This document shows positions 48,646 to 59,420 of a DNA stretch of 64,000 bases, piece by piece. Below the pieces are notes generated by a model. It did not search any database, was not told the origin of the DNA, and saw nothing but the letters and a program-made list of their open reading frames with translations. The stretch is taken from assembly GCA_015062805.1 (NCBI GenBank), contig SUTQ01000002.1, forward strand, positions 105,967 to 169,966, written 5' to 3'. Origin of the DNA: Methanosphaera stadtmanae (GTDB lineage: Archaea; Methanobacteriota; Methanobacteria; Methanobacteriales; Methanobacteriaceae). The first letter of the stretch is position 1, and each line of letters starts with the position of its first letter. The position numbers were made by a program, and so were the translations under genes.

Positions 48646-49629
48646 ATGGTTGATGTGGAGAAATTTATACCTACTGAAAATATTACATTATTCAGAAGTT
48701 GTCTTGTTTCAGCAGAATATCCTGGAGTGGAATCTTCAACAAAGTATGTTTTTGATAAATTGGGCGTAGAATATGTTATTGATAGAAATCAATCCTGTTG
48801 TACTGGTTTGGGACATTATTATGACATATTTGATGAGTTATCCACTACTGCTTTAGCAGCTAGAAATTTCAGTTATGCTATTAAAAATAATCATAAGCAA
48901 TATGTTCCCATGTGTGCAACTTGTTATGCAATTTTAAAGACTTCTGCAAAAATATTGAATGAAAAAGATGATGTTAGGGAAGAGATTAATAAGGCATTTA
49001 GAGAAAACGGTCTAGAAGACTTTCAATATAACAAGGGGGATATTGATCCTCGTAATGACATAACACACGTGGTGGATGTTTTATATTATTTAAAAGATAA
49101 AATTCCGGAATTTAAAAAGAGAGATATTTCTAATTTAACTATTGCTACACATCATGGATGTCATTATTGTAAAGTTCATTATAACGATACATTATGCGGA
49201 TATAGAAATCCTGAAATAATAGATAAAATTTGTGAAGTAATGGAAGCTCCAGCTCTACAATGGTATGATCACAAGCCTAGGCATTGTGGTAGTGGATTCA
49301 GGCAAAGATATGCTAATCGGGAATTGTCATTAGATGCAACCGTCGATAAATTTGAAAGCTTACATAAGGAGAAAGTTGATGTATTGCTTGTCATGTGTCC
49401 AAATTGTCAATTACAATTTGATAGGTATGAACAAGTCTTAGAAGATATGACGGGTGACAAACATTATTTTGCAGTGATGAATATAGCTCAGCTTGTAGCA
49501 TTGTATATGGGTGCAGATCCTTACAAAGTATTGGGTATTCAAACACATACTGTTAATGTAGAACCATTACTGGATAAATTAGGTATAGAATATGATTCAA
49601 CGGAGGACACGTTACATGTCAGAAACTAA
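48646..49629 (+). CDS. hdrB: Heterodisulfide reductase subunit B-like protein with altered second CCG motif
   Basis: The 327-residue protein has two CCG domains, the ligand set of HdrB for non-cubane [4Fe-4S] clusters that cleave CoM-S-S-CoB. The first is complete: C19, C51-C52, C90-x2-C93. The second has C172, then His213-Cys214 (PRHCGSG) where CC-G is expected, then C251-x2-C254. One cluster ligand is thus replaced by His. AGGTGG lies at 48635-48640. The last 14 bases overlap hdrA. The substrate may differ from the usual heterodisulfide. Confidence 0.85.
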   Translation: MVDVEKFIPTENITLFRSCLVSAEYPGVESSTKYVFDKLGVEYVIDRNQSCCTGLGHYYDIFDELSTTALAARNFSYAIKNNHKQYVPMCATCYAILKTSAKILNEKDDVREEINKAFRENGLEDFQYNKGDIDPRNDITHVVDVLYYLKDKIPEFKKRDISNLTIATHHGCHYCKVHYNDTLCGYRNPEIIDKICEVMEAPALQWYDHKPRHCGSGFRQRYANRELSLDATVDKFESLHKEKVDVLLVMCPNCQLQFDRYEQVLEDMTGDKHYFAVMNIAQLVALYMGADPYKVLGIQTHTVNVEPLLDKLGIEYDSTEDTLHVRN

Positions 49630-51931
49630 TAGAATCGGTGTTTTCTTATGTCATTGTGGTGGAAATATTTCAGATAATGTTGATCTGGATAAAATAGAGG
49701 AAAAATTGTCCGAAAATGATGAAATATGTTCTATTAAACACCATGAAAATCTATGTTCATTAGAAGGAAGAAATATTATCAAAGATCAGATTCTTCGTGA
49801 AGATTTGGATAGGGTTGTTGTTTCAGCTTGTTCAAAAATTACTCATGGAGCTACATTTCAAAAATATATTAAACCGTTAAATCCTTATTTATTTGAAATG
49901 CCTAATGTGAGGGAACAATGTTCATGGGTAACTGATGATAAAGAAAAATCCACTGATAAGGCATTGTCTTTAATAAACTCTGCTATTGAAACGGTAAAAT
50001 ATAATGAACCTTTAAAAAAGATACCAACCAGTGTCAAAAATAGTGTGTTGGTGATTGGTGCTGGAATATCCGGAATCACTGCAGCTAATTCTCTTGCAAA
50101 ACAGGGGATGGAAGTTACTCTGGTTGAAAAACGTCCTGCTGTTGGTGGGGCAATGATACAGGTTGGAAAAGTATTTACTCCTGATAAAATGTCTGAGGAC
50201 TGTGCAGCTTGTTTATTAAATCCGGTAATTGATGAAATGGTTCACAATGAGAATATTACTTTATTAACCAATACAGTTCTTGAAAGATCTTCTAGAAATG
50301 CAGGAAACTTTGATGTTATTTTACGTAAAAAACCAGATTATGTTGATACAGAAAAGTGTACAAGTTGTGGTAAATGTACTGAAGTTTGTCCAGCATATGC
50401 ATTAGATGAATGGAATGAAGGATTAAACAATCGTAAAGCAATATATAAACCATTTCCACAAGCAGTTCCTAGTACATATACATTGGATGATGAATCCTGT
50501 ATCAAATGTGGGGCATGTATAAATGTTTGTCCTACAAATGCCATTAATTTGGATGCAATTGATGAAATTATATCATTAAATGTAGGGGCTGTTGTAATAG
50601 CAACAGGTCATCAGCGTTTTGATACAAATAAACGACCAGAATATGGTCATCCGTTCTATGAAGATGTTCTTAGTCAAATGCAATTGGCCAGGTTAATGGG
50701 AATTAATGGTCCAACTAATGGACATCTACAAGTTCCTTCAACTGGTAAAGTACCAAGAAGAGTTGTAATGATACAGTGTGTAGGTTCCAGAGATCAAATG
50801 CCCGATGGACACAAATATTGTTCTAAGGTTTGTTGTATGGTTGCACTCAAAAATGCAAATTTAATACATTCACATTATCCTGATACTGAAGTAATCATTT
50901 GTTATACTGATGTAAGGACTCCAGGAGTTTATGAAAAGTATTATAAATATGTTCAAGACAATGGTGTTAAACTAATCAGGGGACGTCCAGGGGAAATTGC
51001 TCGTGAAGATGATCATTTGATAGTTCGTATTGAGGATACTTTAACTCACCATAAACAGGAAATACCTACGGATTTGGTTGTATTGTCTGCGGCTTTAGAA
51101 TCTTCACAGGGTACAATTGATGCAGCTAAAATATTGGGTGTTCCATTAACTGAAGACAAATTTGTTAAGGAAAAGCATCCTAAAATGCAACCAGTATCAA
51201 CAGATATTGAAGGTGTATTTGTATGTGGAACAGCTCAAGGACCAAAAGATATTACTGATAGTATAATTCAGGCAAATACGGCATCGACTAAAATATCAGA
51301 GTTAATTAATGGTGGTTTGGAAGTCGAACCACATATTGCAACAATAAATGTTAAAAAATGTATATTATGTGGTAAATGTGTGGAAAATTGCCGTTATCAA
51401 GCTTTATCCATTTATCAGAATTCTATTCGTGTTGGTCCTATAGCCTGTACTGGCTGTGGTGATTGTATAATTAGTTGTCCACAGGAAGCAATTTGTATTC
51501 AAGGTCAAAGTGACAAACGTTTGGAAGCAAGTATCAGGGGAATATTAAAAGATAAAAAACCGGATGAACAGATTATAATAGCATTCCTTGATGATATTGG
51601 AAACGTATCTGCAAATAATATGGGGATAAATCGTGTTGAATGTCCGGCTAGTATAAGAATTATTAATGTACCTTTCATTAATCGTGTAAAATATAAACAC
51701 ATTAAATATGCTTTGACACATGGAGCAGATGGCGTATTTTTGGGAGAATATCCTGATTCATCCAAACATAATGAAATAAGGGAAAATGTTGAAGAAATGA
51801 AAAATCATTTGGAAGAGGACGGAATTAATTCTGAAAGATTAATAATTCACAGCGTATTTATTCCTTATTTCAGAGGTTTGGCAAGTCAATTTAAAGAATT
51901 TGATGAGGTATTGAGTACTTTATCAAATTAA
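49616..51931 (+). CDS. hdrA: HdrA-like electron-bifurcating flavoprotein fused to a cysteine-free MvhD-like domain
   Basis: The 771-residue protein has an N-terminal cluster region (CHCGGNISDNVD), an FAD-binding motif (VLVIGAGISGITAANSLAKQ near residue 146), the HdrA block DCAACLLNPVIDEM, an inserted ferredoxin pair (CTSCGKCTEVCP and CIKCGACINVCP), and a C-terminal pair (CILCGKCVENC and CTGCGDCIISCP). From residue about 652 it continues with an MvhD-like fold (IIIAFLDDIGN; HGADGVFLGEYPDSSKH). MvhD normally holds a [2Fe-2S] cluster on CNWCSY, CSGR and GCHxGDCHY; none of these cysteines remains. I start at ATG 49616 after GGAGG; an earlier start at 49592 is less likely. Confidence 0.88.
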   Translation: MSETNRIGVFLCHCGGNISDNVDLDKIEEKLSENDEICSIKHHENLCSLEGRNIIKDQILREDLDRVVVSACSKITHGATFQKYIKPLNPYLFEMPNVREQCSWVTDDKEKSTDKALSLINSAIETVKYNEPLKKIPTSVKNSVLVIGAGISGITAANSLAKQGMEVTLVEKRPAVGGAMIQVGKVFTPDKMSEDCAACLLNPVIDEMVHNENITLLTNTVLERSSRNAGNFDVILRKKPDYVDTEKCTSCGKCTEVCPAYALDEWNEGLNNRKAIYKPFPQAVPSTYTLDDESCIKCGACINVCPTNAINLDAIDEIISLNVGAVVIATGHQRFDTNKRPEYGHPFYEDVLSQMQLARLMGINGPTNGHLQVPSTGKVPRRVVMIQCVGSRDQMPDGHKYCSKVCCMVALKNANLIHSHYPDTEVIICYTDVRTPGVYEKYYKYVQDNGVKLIRGRPGEIAREDDHLIVRIEDTLTHHKQEIPTDLVVLSAALESSQGTIDAAKILGVPLTEDKFVKEKHPKMQPVSTDIEGVFVCGTAQGPKDITDSIIQANTASTKISELINGGLEVEPHIATINVKKCILCGKCVENCRYQALSIYQNSIRVGPIACTGCGDCIISCPQEAICIQGQSDKRLEASIRGILKDKKPDEQIIIAFLDDIGNVSANNMGINRVECPASIRIINVPFINRVKYKHIKYALTHGADGVFLGEYPDSSKHNEIRENVEEMKNHLEEDGINSERLIIHSVFIPYFRGLASQFKEFDEVLSTLSN

Positions 51932-51952
51932 TTATTTTTTTAGAGGTAATCT

Positions 51953-54157
51953 ATGATTTCAGAAGAAAAATATGTGGAACTTATTAGAAAGGTTTTGGGA
52001 ATATCCTTAGAAAATAATTTGGATCAAAAAGAATCAATTTTATCTCCTGTTACTGAAAATCAATATATTGTTGCTGGTCCAGGAAGTGGAAAAACAACAG
52101 TTCTAGTTTTAAAAATATTGAAATATATTTTTGTGGATAATATTGAATTAAATGAAATTGTTGTTACTACTTTTACTAAAAAGGCTGCCAGAGAACTTAA
52201 AGAGAGAATATCTAACTGGTCCTATTTGTTAGCTAAAGAATTAAATATTCAATTGGATTATGATTTTGATAATTTTCTTATAGGTACTCTTGATAGTATT
52301 GCAGAAGAAATCGTATCAAAATATATGGATGTTGAAATAATAGATAATTTTACTTCTTCAGCGATAATGATGCAGAACATATTGATTGATGAACGAAACA
52401 AAGATAAGCGATTAAGACAGTTTATTAAACAGATGAAAAATAATCAAGGTGGCTTCAGTGCTTCAGACATCAATAATCAGATTCAAACTATTAGAGAGCG
52501 AATTTATTATGACATGATTGATAAAGAAGAATTGAAAAAGGCTGCTGATCGTGAATCAATTGTTTTTGAAATAATAGATGATTATTTGGATCAATTAAAT
52601 TCAAGAAATGTTATGGATTATGCAATGCTCGAAGAGACGTTTTACGATCTTTTGAAAAATGGGATGGTTGATTCTTTTAGTAATGTTTCTATTCTGTTGA
52701 TTGATGAATATCAGGATACAAATCTTTTACAAGAAGCAATTTATTTTAAGATTGCCGAGTATGTTAATAAAAATAATGGGAACATTACAGTTGTTGGGGA
52801 TGATGATCAGTCATTATATAGGTTTAGAGGAGCCACCATTAATTTGTTCACGGAATATTCTGAAAGAATTAATAAAGAATTGGGTATTAACGCAAAAACA
52901 ATTTTCTTGCATAACAATTATAGATCCACTAAATCTATAATAGATTTTGCTAATGATTATATTACTCTTGATGAAAAATTTCAACAAGCACGTACAAGTG
53001 ACAAACCTATTATACTTCCTACAAAAGAGACTAAAGAAGGATTACCTGTAATGGGGATGTTCAGAAATAATTTGGAGGAATTATCCACAGATTTATCAGA
53101 GTTAATTTATGATTTAAAAGTTAATAAAGATTATAATGTAGAAAGACATGGTAAAAAATACAATATTTCTCTAAAAAAAACTAATCCATCTATAGCAGTG
53201 CTTACAAATTCACCAAAAGAAATCAACGCATTTAATAAAAAGAGATTACCTTATTATATAAGAGAAAGTTTATTGTATAAAGATGAAAATATTACAGTAT
53301 TTAATCCACGAGGTCAAAGTATTGAAACTACTGAAATGGTATCCTTGTTGTGTGGATTAATATTACAGACTATAGATCCTGATGCTGTAATGGAAAATAA
53401 TTTAGACAATCTTCCTCCACTTACTAAAAAGACTTTAAAGTCTTGGAGAAAATATGTTAAAGAATACATCGATGAGTCAAATAAGGAGTTAATGCATTTT
53501 GATGATAAAATTAATATGAATGAATTGCTCAAAGACATAAAAGTGGAATGTGAGTTATTGTCTTCTGAATCTTCTGAAAATATGATTTATTATGATATTA
53601 TTTTAGAAACGATTATTCAAACAGACAATGCTATAAATGATGGGGGTTATTTAACTGTTAATCAAGTATTTTGGCATATTTTAGTTCCTATTGCATCAGG
53701 TGCAATTGACATTGATGATGATATGTTTGATGTTGATTTGGAAGATAATGTTAATATTATGTCTATTCATCAATCAAAAGGATTGGAATTCGATGTTGTG
53801 ATTGTAGATGTAGGTTCTGATATTTTCAATAATTCTCCATCAACGTCATTCAAAAGATTTCCAAGAAATGGTGGTGTTACACACAACCTAGAAAATTACT
53901 TGAAAGATTATTCAACAATTTCCTATGATTATGATAAAGTTTCTGGCTTGGATAAAGCGTTTAATGATTTAATAAGAAGATACTTTGTTGCATATACAAG
54001 AGCCAAGAGTATTTTAATATTGGTTGGATTAAATAGTATGCGTTATGGTTTTAAAGGTGATTTTCAAGATAAAATCTTCATAGAAAATGTTGCAACAGGT
54101 TGGTCCCGAGATAAAAAGTGGCATTGGGATTCATTAGATAATTTATTAAATATTTAA
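51953..54157 (+). CDS. UvrD/Rep-family superfamily 1 DNA helicase
   Basis: The 734-residue SF1A helicase is likely a 3'-5' translocase in repair. Motifs are motif I GPGSGKTTVLVL (around residue 38), Ia TFTKKAARELKER, II LLIDEYQDTN near 245, III GDDDQSLYRFRGA near 281, IV NYRSTKSII near 321, V SIHQSKGLEFDVVIVD near 604, and VI YFVAYTRAKSILILVG near 680. The nuclease domain of PcrA-RecB fusions is absent. It follows the hdr operon after 21 bases, with GAGGTAA ahead of the ATG, but it is functionally unrelated. Confidence 0.93.
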   Translation: MISEEKYVELIRKVLGISLENNLDQKESILSPVTENQYIVAGPGSGKTTVLVLKILKYIFVDNIELNEIVVTTFTKKAARELKERISNWSYLLAKELNIQLDYDFDNFLIGTLDSIAEEIVSKYMDVEIIDNFTSSAIMMQNILIDERNKDKRLRQFIKQMKNNQGGFSASDINNQIQTIRERIYYDMIDKEELKKAADRESIVFEIIDDYLDQLNSRNVMDYAMLEETFYDLLKNGMVDSFSNVSILLIDEYQDTNLLQEAIYFKIAEYVNKNNGNITVVGDDDQSLYRFRGATINLFTEYSERINKELGINAKTIFLHNNYRSTKSIIDFANDYITLDEKFQQARTSDKPIILPTKETKEGLPVMGMFRNNLEELSTDLSELIYDLKVNKDYNVERHGKKYNISLKKTNPSIAVLTNSPKEINAFNKKRLPYYIRESLLYKDENITVFNPRGQSIETTEMVSLLCGLILQTIDPDAVMENNLDNLPPLTKKTLKSWRKYVKEYIDESNKELMHFDDKINMNELLKDIKVECELLSSESSENMIYYDIILETIIQTDNAINDGGYLTVNQVFWHILVPIASGAIDIDDDMFDVDLEDNVNIMSIHQSKGLEFDVVIVDVGSDIFNNSPSTSFKRFPRNGGVTHNLENYLKDYSTISYDYDKVSGLDKAFNDLIRRYFVAYTRAKSILILVGLNSMRYGFKGDFQDKIFIENVATGWSRDKKWHWDSLDNLLNI

Positions 54158-54210
54158 AAATAGTGTGGGTGTTTATTAAAAAAGAAAGATTGCAGAAATA
54201 GGATATATAC

Positions 54211-54318
54211 TTATCCTCTGTATCTTTTTTCTTTTACTCCTCTTCCTTTTTTATTTCCTTGTTTTTTGTATCCAGATTTAGGTCTGGTTCTTCTGTTAGT
54301 TCCTTTGACTTTTGCCAT
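54211..54318 (-). CDS. 35-residue highly basic protein
   Basis: This small gene encodes MAKVKGTNRRTRPKSGYKKQ and continues with GNKKGRGVKEKRYRG. Of 35 residues, 16 are Lys or Arg, and there are no Asp and no hydrophobic core, so it may be an unstructured nucleic-acid- or ribosome-binding tail protein. Support is a strong RBS (GGAGGGGAAAAC ahead of the ATG) and coding-type codon use. Its neighbours on both sides are on the opposite strand, so it has its own promoter. I do not know its family. Confidence 0.75.
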   Translation of the reverse strand: MAKVKGTNRRTRPKSGYKKQGNKKGRGVKEKRYRG

Positions 54319-54633
54319 GTTTTCCCCTCCTTTATTTTGATGATTATATAAATAAATTAATTATATTTATACTTCTTTTGTCCTTAATTTCTTTAAATGA
54401 TAATTTTCATTATTGAAATATTATATATAATTATCTTTAAAATCTTTAATATATATTTTTTGTTTTTGTATATGTTTTAGTATTATGTAAACTTATTATA
54501 GATGAAAAAATAAACTAAAAATTAACAATGAAATTTATTAATTTATTTTTATCAAATAGTATTTTCATTAAAATTTTAGACGTAGATTGCAAGTGTAAAA
54601 TATTAATTTCTAAGTTACAAATTAGGTGTTATT
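54319..54633. other. Divergent promoter spacer before cDPG synthetase
   Basis: This 315-base region is very AT-rich, holds the ribosome-binding sites of both flanking genes at its ends, and shows several TATA-like runs. I see no gene or stable RNA structure. Confidence 0.45.
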
Positions 54634-56004
54634 ATGGAAAAGAAAAAAATATTATGTTTGGTTGATGGAGAACATTATTTTCCAGTTACAAAATCAGCAA
54701 TAGACAAAATTGAATCAAAAGGATATGAGGTTAAATTATTATTATTCATAGGTGGGACTGAAAAACTTAGAGATAACAATGTTGATGTTATATCTGATTT
54801 GTTCAATAAACCAGTTATATTTGGTGAGGATCACAAGAAAATACCATACGATTTAATAGAAAAATCTATAATAGAAACAGAGGTAGAATGCGTATTTGAT
54901 TTATCAGATGAACCAGTAATAAATTATTCTAAACGATTTAAAATTGCAACAGTAGTTTTACAACATGGAGTTACATATAAAGGTCCTGATTTTGAATTCA
55001 AACCATTAAAAGAATATGATGTCTTAGAAAATCCTTCCTATAAAATATTAGGTACCGGAAAAAGAATCGGTAAAACAGCAGTCAGTGCTTACACGGCTCG
55101 TTTAATTAATACTGAAGATAAATATGATCCATGTATCGTAGCAATGGGTAGGGGAGGACCAGAAATACCTGAAGTAGTACATGGAGATGAAATTAAGTTA
55201 ACACCACAATATTTAATGGAACAATCAGACAAGGGTAGGCATGCAGCATCCGATCATTGGGAAGATGCATTGATGAGTAGAGTCTTAACAGTGGGTTGTC
55301 GTCGTTGTGCTGGAGGAATGGCCGGTCAAGTATATATTACAAACATGGTTGAAGGAGCTAAAATGACCAATGATTTGAATACAAATTTGGTTGCTATTGA
55401 AGGTAGTGGTTCTGCTATCCCACCTATTAAAACAGATAAACATATAGTCTTAGTTGGTGCTAATCAACCTATAGAAACATTAACAGAATATTTTGGACCA
55501 TATAGGATAAAATTAGCAGATTTAATTATCATTACTATGTGTGATGAACAAATATGTTCTAAAGAAAAATTGGATAATTTAATGGATGAAATTAAAGAAA
55601 TCAATCCAACTGCTGAAGTTATTCCTACAATATTTAGGCCGTATCCTGTTGAAAATATTGAAAATAAAAACATCTTATTTGCAACTACTGCTCCAGAATC
55701 AGTTCAACACTTATTAAAAGAATATTTAGAAGAAAATTTTAATTGTAACGTAGTTGCAATATCCTCCAATTTATCGAATAGACCTTTATTACAAGAGGAT
55801 ATTGATAATAATATAGATAAAGTAGATATAATGTTAACAGAATTGAAAGCAGCTGCAGTCGATGTTGCAACAAAAGATGCTTTAACAAAAGGATTAGATG
55901 TTGTATATTGTGATAATATTCCTATACCACTTAGTACAGATTATGACTTGGATTCTGCAATAATGAAAATTGTACATGATGCTGTTACTTCTTTTAACAG
56001 CTAA
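54634..56004 (+). CDS. cpgS: Cyclic 2,3-diphosphoglycerate synthetase
   Basis: The 456-residue enzyme closes the internal anhydride of 2,3-diphosphoglycerate using ATP, giving cDPG, an osmolyte and phosphate store of Methanobacteriales and relatives. Recognisable blocks are [16 protein letters not shown] at the start, a P-loop-like [16 protein letters not shown] near residue 145, [14 protein letters not shown] near 170, and [16 protein letters not shown] near 225. Length fits the family. Its own promoter is upstream and thermosome 2 follows after 270 bases. Confidence 0.93.
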   Translation: MEKKKILCLVDGEHYFPVTKSAIDKIESKGYEVKLLLFIGGTEKLRDNNVDVISDLFNKPVIFGEDHKKIPYDLIEKSIIETEVECVFDLSDEPVINYSKRFKIATVVLQHGVTYKGPDFEFKPLKEYDVLENPSYKILGTGKRIGKTAVSAYTARLINTEDKYDPCIVAMGRGGPEIPEVVHGDEIKLTPQYLMEQSDKGRHAASDHWEDALMSRVLTVGCRRCAGGMAGQVYITNMVEGAKMTNDLNTNLVAIEGSGSAIPPIKTDKHIVLVGANQPIETLTEYFGPYRIKLADLIIITMCDEQICSKEKLDNLMDEIKEINPTAEVIPTIFRPYPVENIENKNILFATTAPESVQHLLKEYLEENFNCNVVAISSNLSNRPLLQEDIDNNIDKVDIMLTELKAAAVDVATKDALTKGLDVVYCDNIPIPLSTDYDLDSAIMKIVHDAVTSFNS

Positions 56005-56032
56005 TTTTTATTTTTTTAATTCATAACCGTAA

Positions 56033-56045
56033 AGTATTTATATAA
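56033..56045 (+). promoter_or_regulatory. TATA element of thermosome gene 2, shared with thermosome gene 1
   Basis: AGTATTTATATAA is identical to 35685-35697 and both are followed within a few bases by CAAAC. It lies about 230 bases upstream of the ATG, so the mRNA leader would be long unless another promoter is used. The spacer between (56046-56274) has no other gene. Confidence 0.5.
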
Positions 56046-56274
56046 GTTCAAACACCCTTACAAAGCATAAGTATATTATATACTATTAATATATTATAAT
56101 ATAGTTGGAAATTTATATTGAAAAAAATTATTTTCATTAAGTATATTTTATTAATTATCAATTTTTTTATATCAGTCTAGAAACACGGTTTAGGATATTA
56201 TTCATTAAATATCAAATCAGTCTATAATTAAAAAAATGAAATTTAAAAATAATATCTATTGGAGGATAATTAAT

Positions 56275-57879
56275 ATGGTACAAACCCAACAACCTTTAAT
56301 ACTTCTCGCAGATGGATCAACGAGGACTGTTGGAAGTCAAGCAACTAAAAACAATATTATGGCTGCTAAATTATTATCCAACGTATTAGTTTCTACATTA
56401 GGTCCAAGAGGAATGGACAAAATGTTAATTAACACTATTGGTGATGTAAAAATTACCAATGATGGTTATACCATTTTAAAAGAAACTGAACCGGATCACC
56501 CTGCTGCTAAAATGTTGGTAGATTTATCAAAAATGCAGGAAGAAGAATTTGGTGACGGAACAACAACAGTTGTAGTTTTAGTTGGAGAATTATTAAAACA
56601 AGCAGAAAAATTAATTGATCAGGGAGTGCCTGTATCTACAATCGCTAAAGGTTTTGAATTAGCAAAATCAAAAACTTTGGAAGTATTGGATGATATTGCT
56701 CTTGATGCTGATAAAGAAGAATTAATTAACATAGCAAGAACATCAATGTCAGGTAAAGGTTCATTCACAAATCTTGATTCAATGGCCGAAAATTTAGTAA
56801 CAGTTTTATTAAATGTAGCTGAAAATGGTGAAATTGATAAAGACATGATTAAACTTAGAAAAATCCATGGTGAAGGAACAGCAGATACTGAAATTACGGA
56901 ATCCGTTTCTGTAGATAAAAGTGTTTTAGAATCTGAAATGCCAAGAGACATTAAAGATGCTAAAATTTGCTTACTTCAATATCCTATTGATGCTAGAGAA
57001 CTTCAGAACAGTGCAAAAATTATCTTAAGTAATCCTGGCGAATACCAAGACTACCTTGATAAAGAAGCAAAAATGTTAGAAGAAGAAGTACAAAAACTTG
57101 TTGATTGTGGAGTTAATGTTCTATTCAACAATAAAAAAATCAGTGATTTAGGTCAACATTACTTAACTAAAGCTGGAATTATGGCAGCTAAAAGAGTTAA
57201 AATAGGAGACCTTGAAAGATTAGCAAAAGCTACCGGTGGAACAATCGTTAATAATATTCGTGAATTAACACCTGAAGATATCGGTGAAGCTGGTCACGTA
57301 TATGAAGAAGAAGTATATGAAGATAGAGAATACATCTTCGTTGAAGATTGTAAAAATAAAGGTACTTTAAATATTATGGTACGTGGAAGTACAAAACATA
57401 TCACTGAACAATTAGAAAGAGCTATTAACGATGCAATTGGTGCTGTATGCCAAGCAGTTAAAAATAACAAAGCAATTCCTGGAGGAGGAGCTTCTGATAT
57501 TGCAGCAGCAAAAGTATTGAGAAAATATGCAAATAAATTCACTGATAAACATCAATTAGTTGTAAAAGCATATGCTGATGCATTAGAACAATTACCTATT
57601 GCACTTGCAAAAAATGCTGGTATGGACATAATCGATGTATCAACACAATTATTAGCAGCTCAAGAAAAATCAACAAACATGGGTGTAAATGTAATCAAAC
57701 GTGAAGTAAGAGATATGAAAGAAGATCATATTCTTGAATCCCAAATTTCTAAAAAATCAATGATAGATTCTTGTACAGAAATTGCTGTGGAAATATTACG
57801 TATTGATGATGTAGTAGCATCAAAACCAGAAACTCCTGTCGGTGGAGATATGCCTGGAACACCAAACCCATACATGTAA
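56275..57879 (+). CDS. Thermosome subunit (group II chaperonin) 2
   Basis: The 534-residue chaperonin is a paralogue of the protein at 35801. It has [14 protein letters not shown] near residue 45, [15 protein letters not shown] near 94 and [13 protein letters not shown] near 400, and the tail [12 protein letters not shown] is less Gly/Met-rich. I start at ATG 56275, where GGAGG lies at 56261-56265 and homology with the other subunit begins; an ATG 39 bases earlier would read through the RBS. The two subunits probably form a mixed hexadecameric ring. Confidence 0.96.
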   Translation: MVQTQQPLILLADGSTRTVGSQATKNNIMAAKLLSNVLVSTLGPRGMDKMLINTIGDVKITNDGYTILKETEPDHPAAKMLVDLSKMQEEEFGDGTTTVVVLVGELLKQAEKLIDQGVPVSTIAKGFELAKSKTLEVLDDIALDADKEELINIARTSMSGKGSFTNLDSMAENLVTVLLNVAENGEIDKDMIKLRKIHGEGTADTEITESVSVDKSVLESEMPRDIKDAKICLLQYPIDARELQNSAKIILSNPGEYQDYLDKEAKMLEEEVQKLVDCGVNVLFNNKKISDLGQHYLTKAGIMAAKRVKIGDLERLAKATGGTIVNNIRELTPEDIGEAGHVYEEEVYEDREYIFVEDCKNKGTLNIMVRGSTKHITEQLERAINDAIGAVCQAVKNNKAIPGGGASDIAAAKVLRKYANKFTDKHQLVVKAYADALEQLPIALAKNAGMDIIDVSTQLLAAQEKSTNMGVNVIKREVRDMKEDHILESQISKKSMIDSCTEIAVEILRIDDVVASKPETPVGGDMPGTPNPYM

Positions 57880-57907
57880 ATAAGATAAATTCATTTTTAT
57901 CTTATTT
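57878..57907 (+). terminator. Strong hairpin after thermosome gene 2
   Basis: AAATAAGATAAA (57878-57889) and TTTATCTTATTT (57896-57907) are perfect 12-base complements around a 6-base loop, starting inside the stop codon. It ends the thermosome transcript. Confidence 0.62.
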
Positions 57908-58017
57908 AACTTCTTAAAACTATTTTTATATAATATTATAATTTTTAATTCACTAGTTATCTTTTAATATTATTAATGAGATATATTGTTATAAACAGTA
58001 TTGTTTGGAGGATTAAA

Positions 58018-59304
58018 TTGCTAGAAATAATTAATTTAAAAAGGGAAGATTTTTCTATATATACAAAAAGAATAGAAATGGATTCTAGTGATGTACTGCA
58101 ACCGGTTCAAGAAATCATTAGCAATGTTAGAAAAAACAAAGATAAAGCATTACATGATTACACATTAAAATTTGATAAAGCAGATATTACAGAACTAAGA
58201 GTTCCAACTGAAACAATAGAAAAAAGCATTGAAAACATAGATTCTAAATTAAGAAAAGCATTGGAAGATGCAGCAGAAAATATTAGTAAATTCCATAAAG
58301 CACAAATTCCATCAGATTGGACTATGGAAGTAAGGGAAGGAGTTAAAGCAGGACAAATTATTAGACCATTAAAAAGGGTTGGATGTTATATTCCAGGTGG
58401 AAGGGCAGCTTATCCTTCATCAATTCTCATGACAGTGATACCTGCAAAAATTGCAGGAGTAGAAGAAATTATCTGTTGTACTCCTCCAGATAAAGAGGGA
58501 AATATCCGTGATGAAATATTGGCTGCAGCATATATTGCTGGTGCAACCCATATATATAAAGTTGGTGGAGCCCAAGCTATTGCAGCTATGGCATATTCTA
58601 CAGAATCAATTCCTTCTGTTGATAAAATAGTAGGTCCAGGAAACATATTCGTTGCAACAGCTAAAAAGTTAGTTTACGGTACAGTGGATATTGAATTTCC
58701 TGCAGGACCTTCTGAAATGTTGGCATTAATAGATGAAACAGCAAATCCTTCTTATATTGCAACTGAATTATTGTCTCAAGCAGAACACGATCCAAATGCC
58801 GCAACAATTTTGGTTTCAACATCAAGAAAAATTGCCGAAGAAACAATTGATTATGTTAAAGAATATCTTGAAACACAGGAAAGAAAGGAGATAATTGAAG
58901 AATCCTTATCAAAATATTGTCATATATTGGTTGCAGAAGATATGGAACAAGCAATTGATTTTACAAATGATTATGCTCCGGAACATTTGGTAATCGTAAC
59001 AAAAGATTATTATAAAACTCTTGAATCAATAAACAATGCCGGTTCAATTTTCTTGGGTAATCTAACTCCTGTTGCCGGAGGAGATTATGGTTCAGGTACA
59101 AATCACGTTCTTCCAACAAGTGGTGGAGCTAGAATGTATTCTGGATTATCAGCGGAATCTTTCATAAAAAAACCAACAATACAAGAATTATCTCCTGAGG
59201 GGGTACTTAATATTAAAGACATGGTGGTTAATTTAGCACAAGCCGAAGGATTATATGCTCATGCCATGTCAATAAGTAAAAGAGCAGAAGATATTGAAAA
59301 ATAA
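58018..59304 (+). CDS. hisD: Histidinol dehydrogenase
   Basis: The 428-residue zinc enzyme performs the last two oxidations from histidinol to histidine. Motifs are [20 protein letters not shown] near residue 116, [19 protein letters not shown] near 203, [15 protein letters not shown] near 223, and the zinc region [15 protein letters not shown] near 250 with [17 protein letters not shown] near 361. I start at TTG 58018, which has GGAGG six bases before it (58007-58011) and gives LEIINLKRE; an ATG at 57976 would read through the RBS. It stands apart from other his genes. Confidence 0.95.
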   Translation: MLEIINLKREDFSIYTKRIEMDSSDVLQPVQEIISNVRKNKDKALHDYTLKFDKADITELRVPTETIEKSIENIDSKLRKALEDAAENISKFHKAQIPSDWTMEVREGVKAGQIIRPLKRVGCYIPGGRAAYPSSILMTVIPAKIAGVEEIICCTPPDKEGNIRDEILAAAYIAGATHIYKVGGAQAIAAMAYSTESIPSVDKIVGPGNIFVATAKKLVYGTVDIEFPAGPSEMLALIDETANPSYIATELLSQAEHDPNAATILVSTSRKIAEETIDYVKEYLETQERKEIIEESLSKYCHILVAEDMEQAIDFTNDYAPEHLVIVTKDYYKTLESINNAGSIFLGNLTPVAGGDYGSGTNHVLPTSGGARMYSGLSAESFIKKPTIQELSPEGVLNIKDMVVNLAQAEGLYAHAMSISKRAEDIEK

Positions 59305-59420
59305 CTTCTTTATTTTTTTTTCAATTTATTAAAAAAACTTAAAAATTATAAAAAACATAATTATATATTATTACTTTATGTTTATAATTAAATCATTCAA
59401 AATTTTTTATAGGTGAAAAA

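Noticed and set aside
56236..56274. An earlier ATG for thermosome 2.
   Set aside because: The extension includes the GGAGG ribosome-binding site and is absent from the paralogue at 35801.
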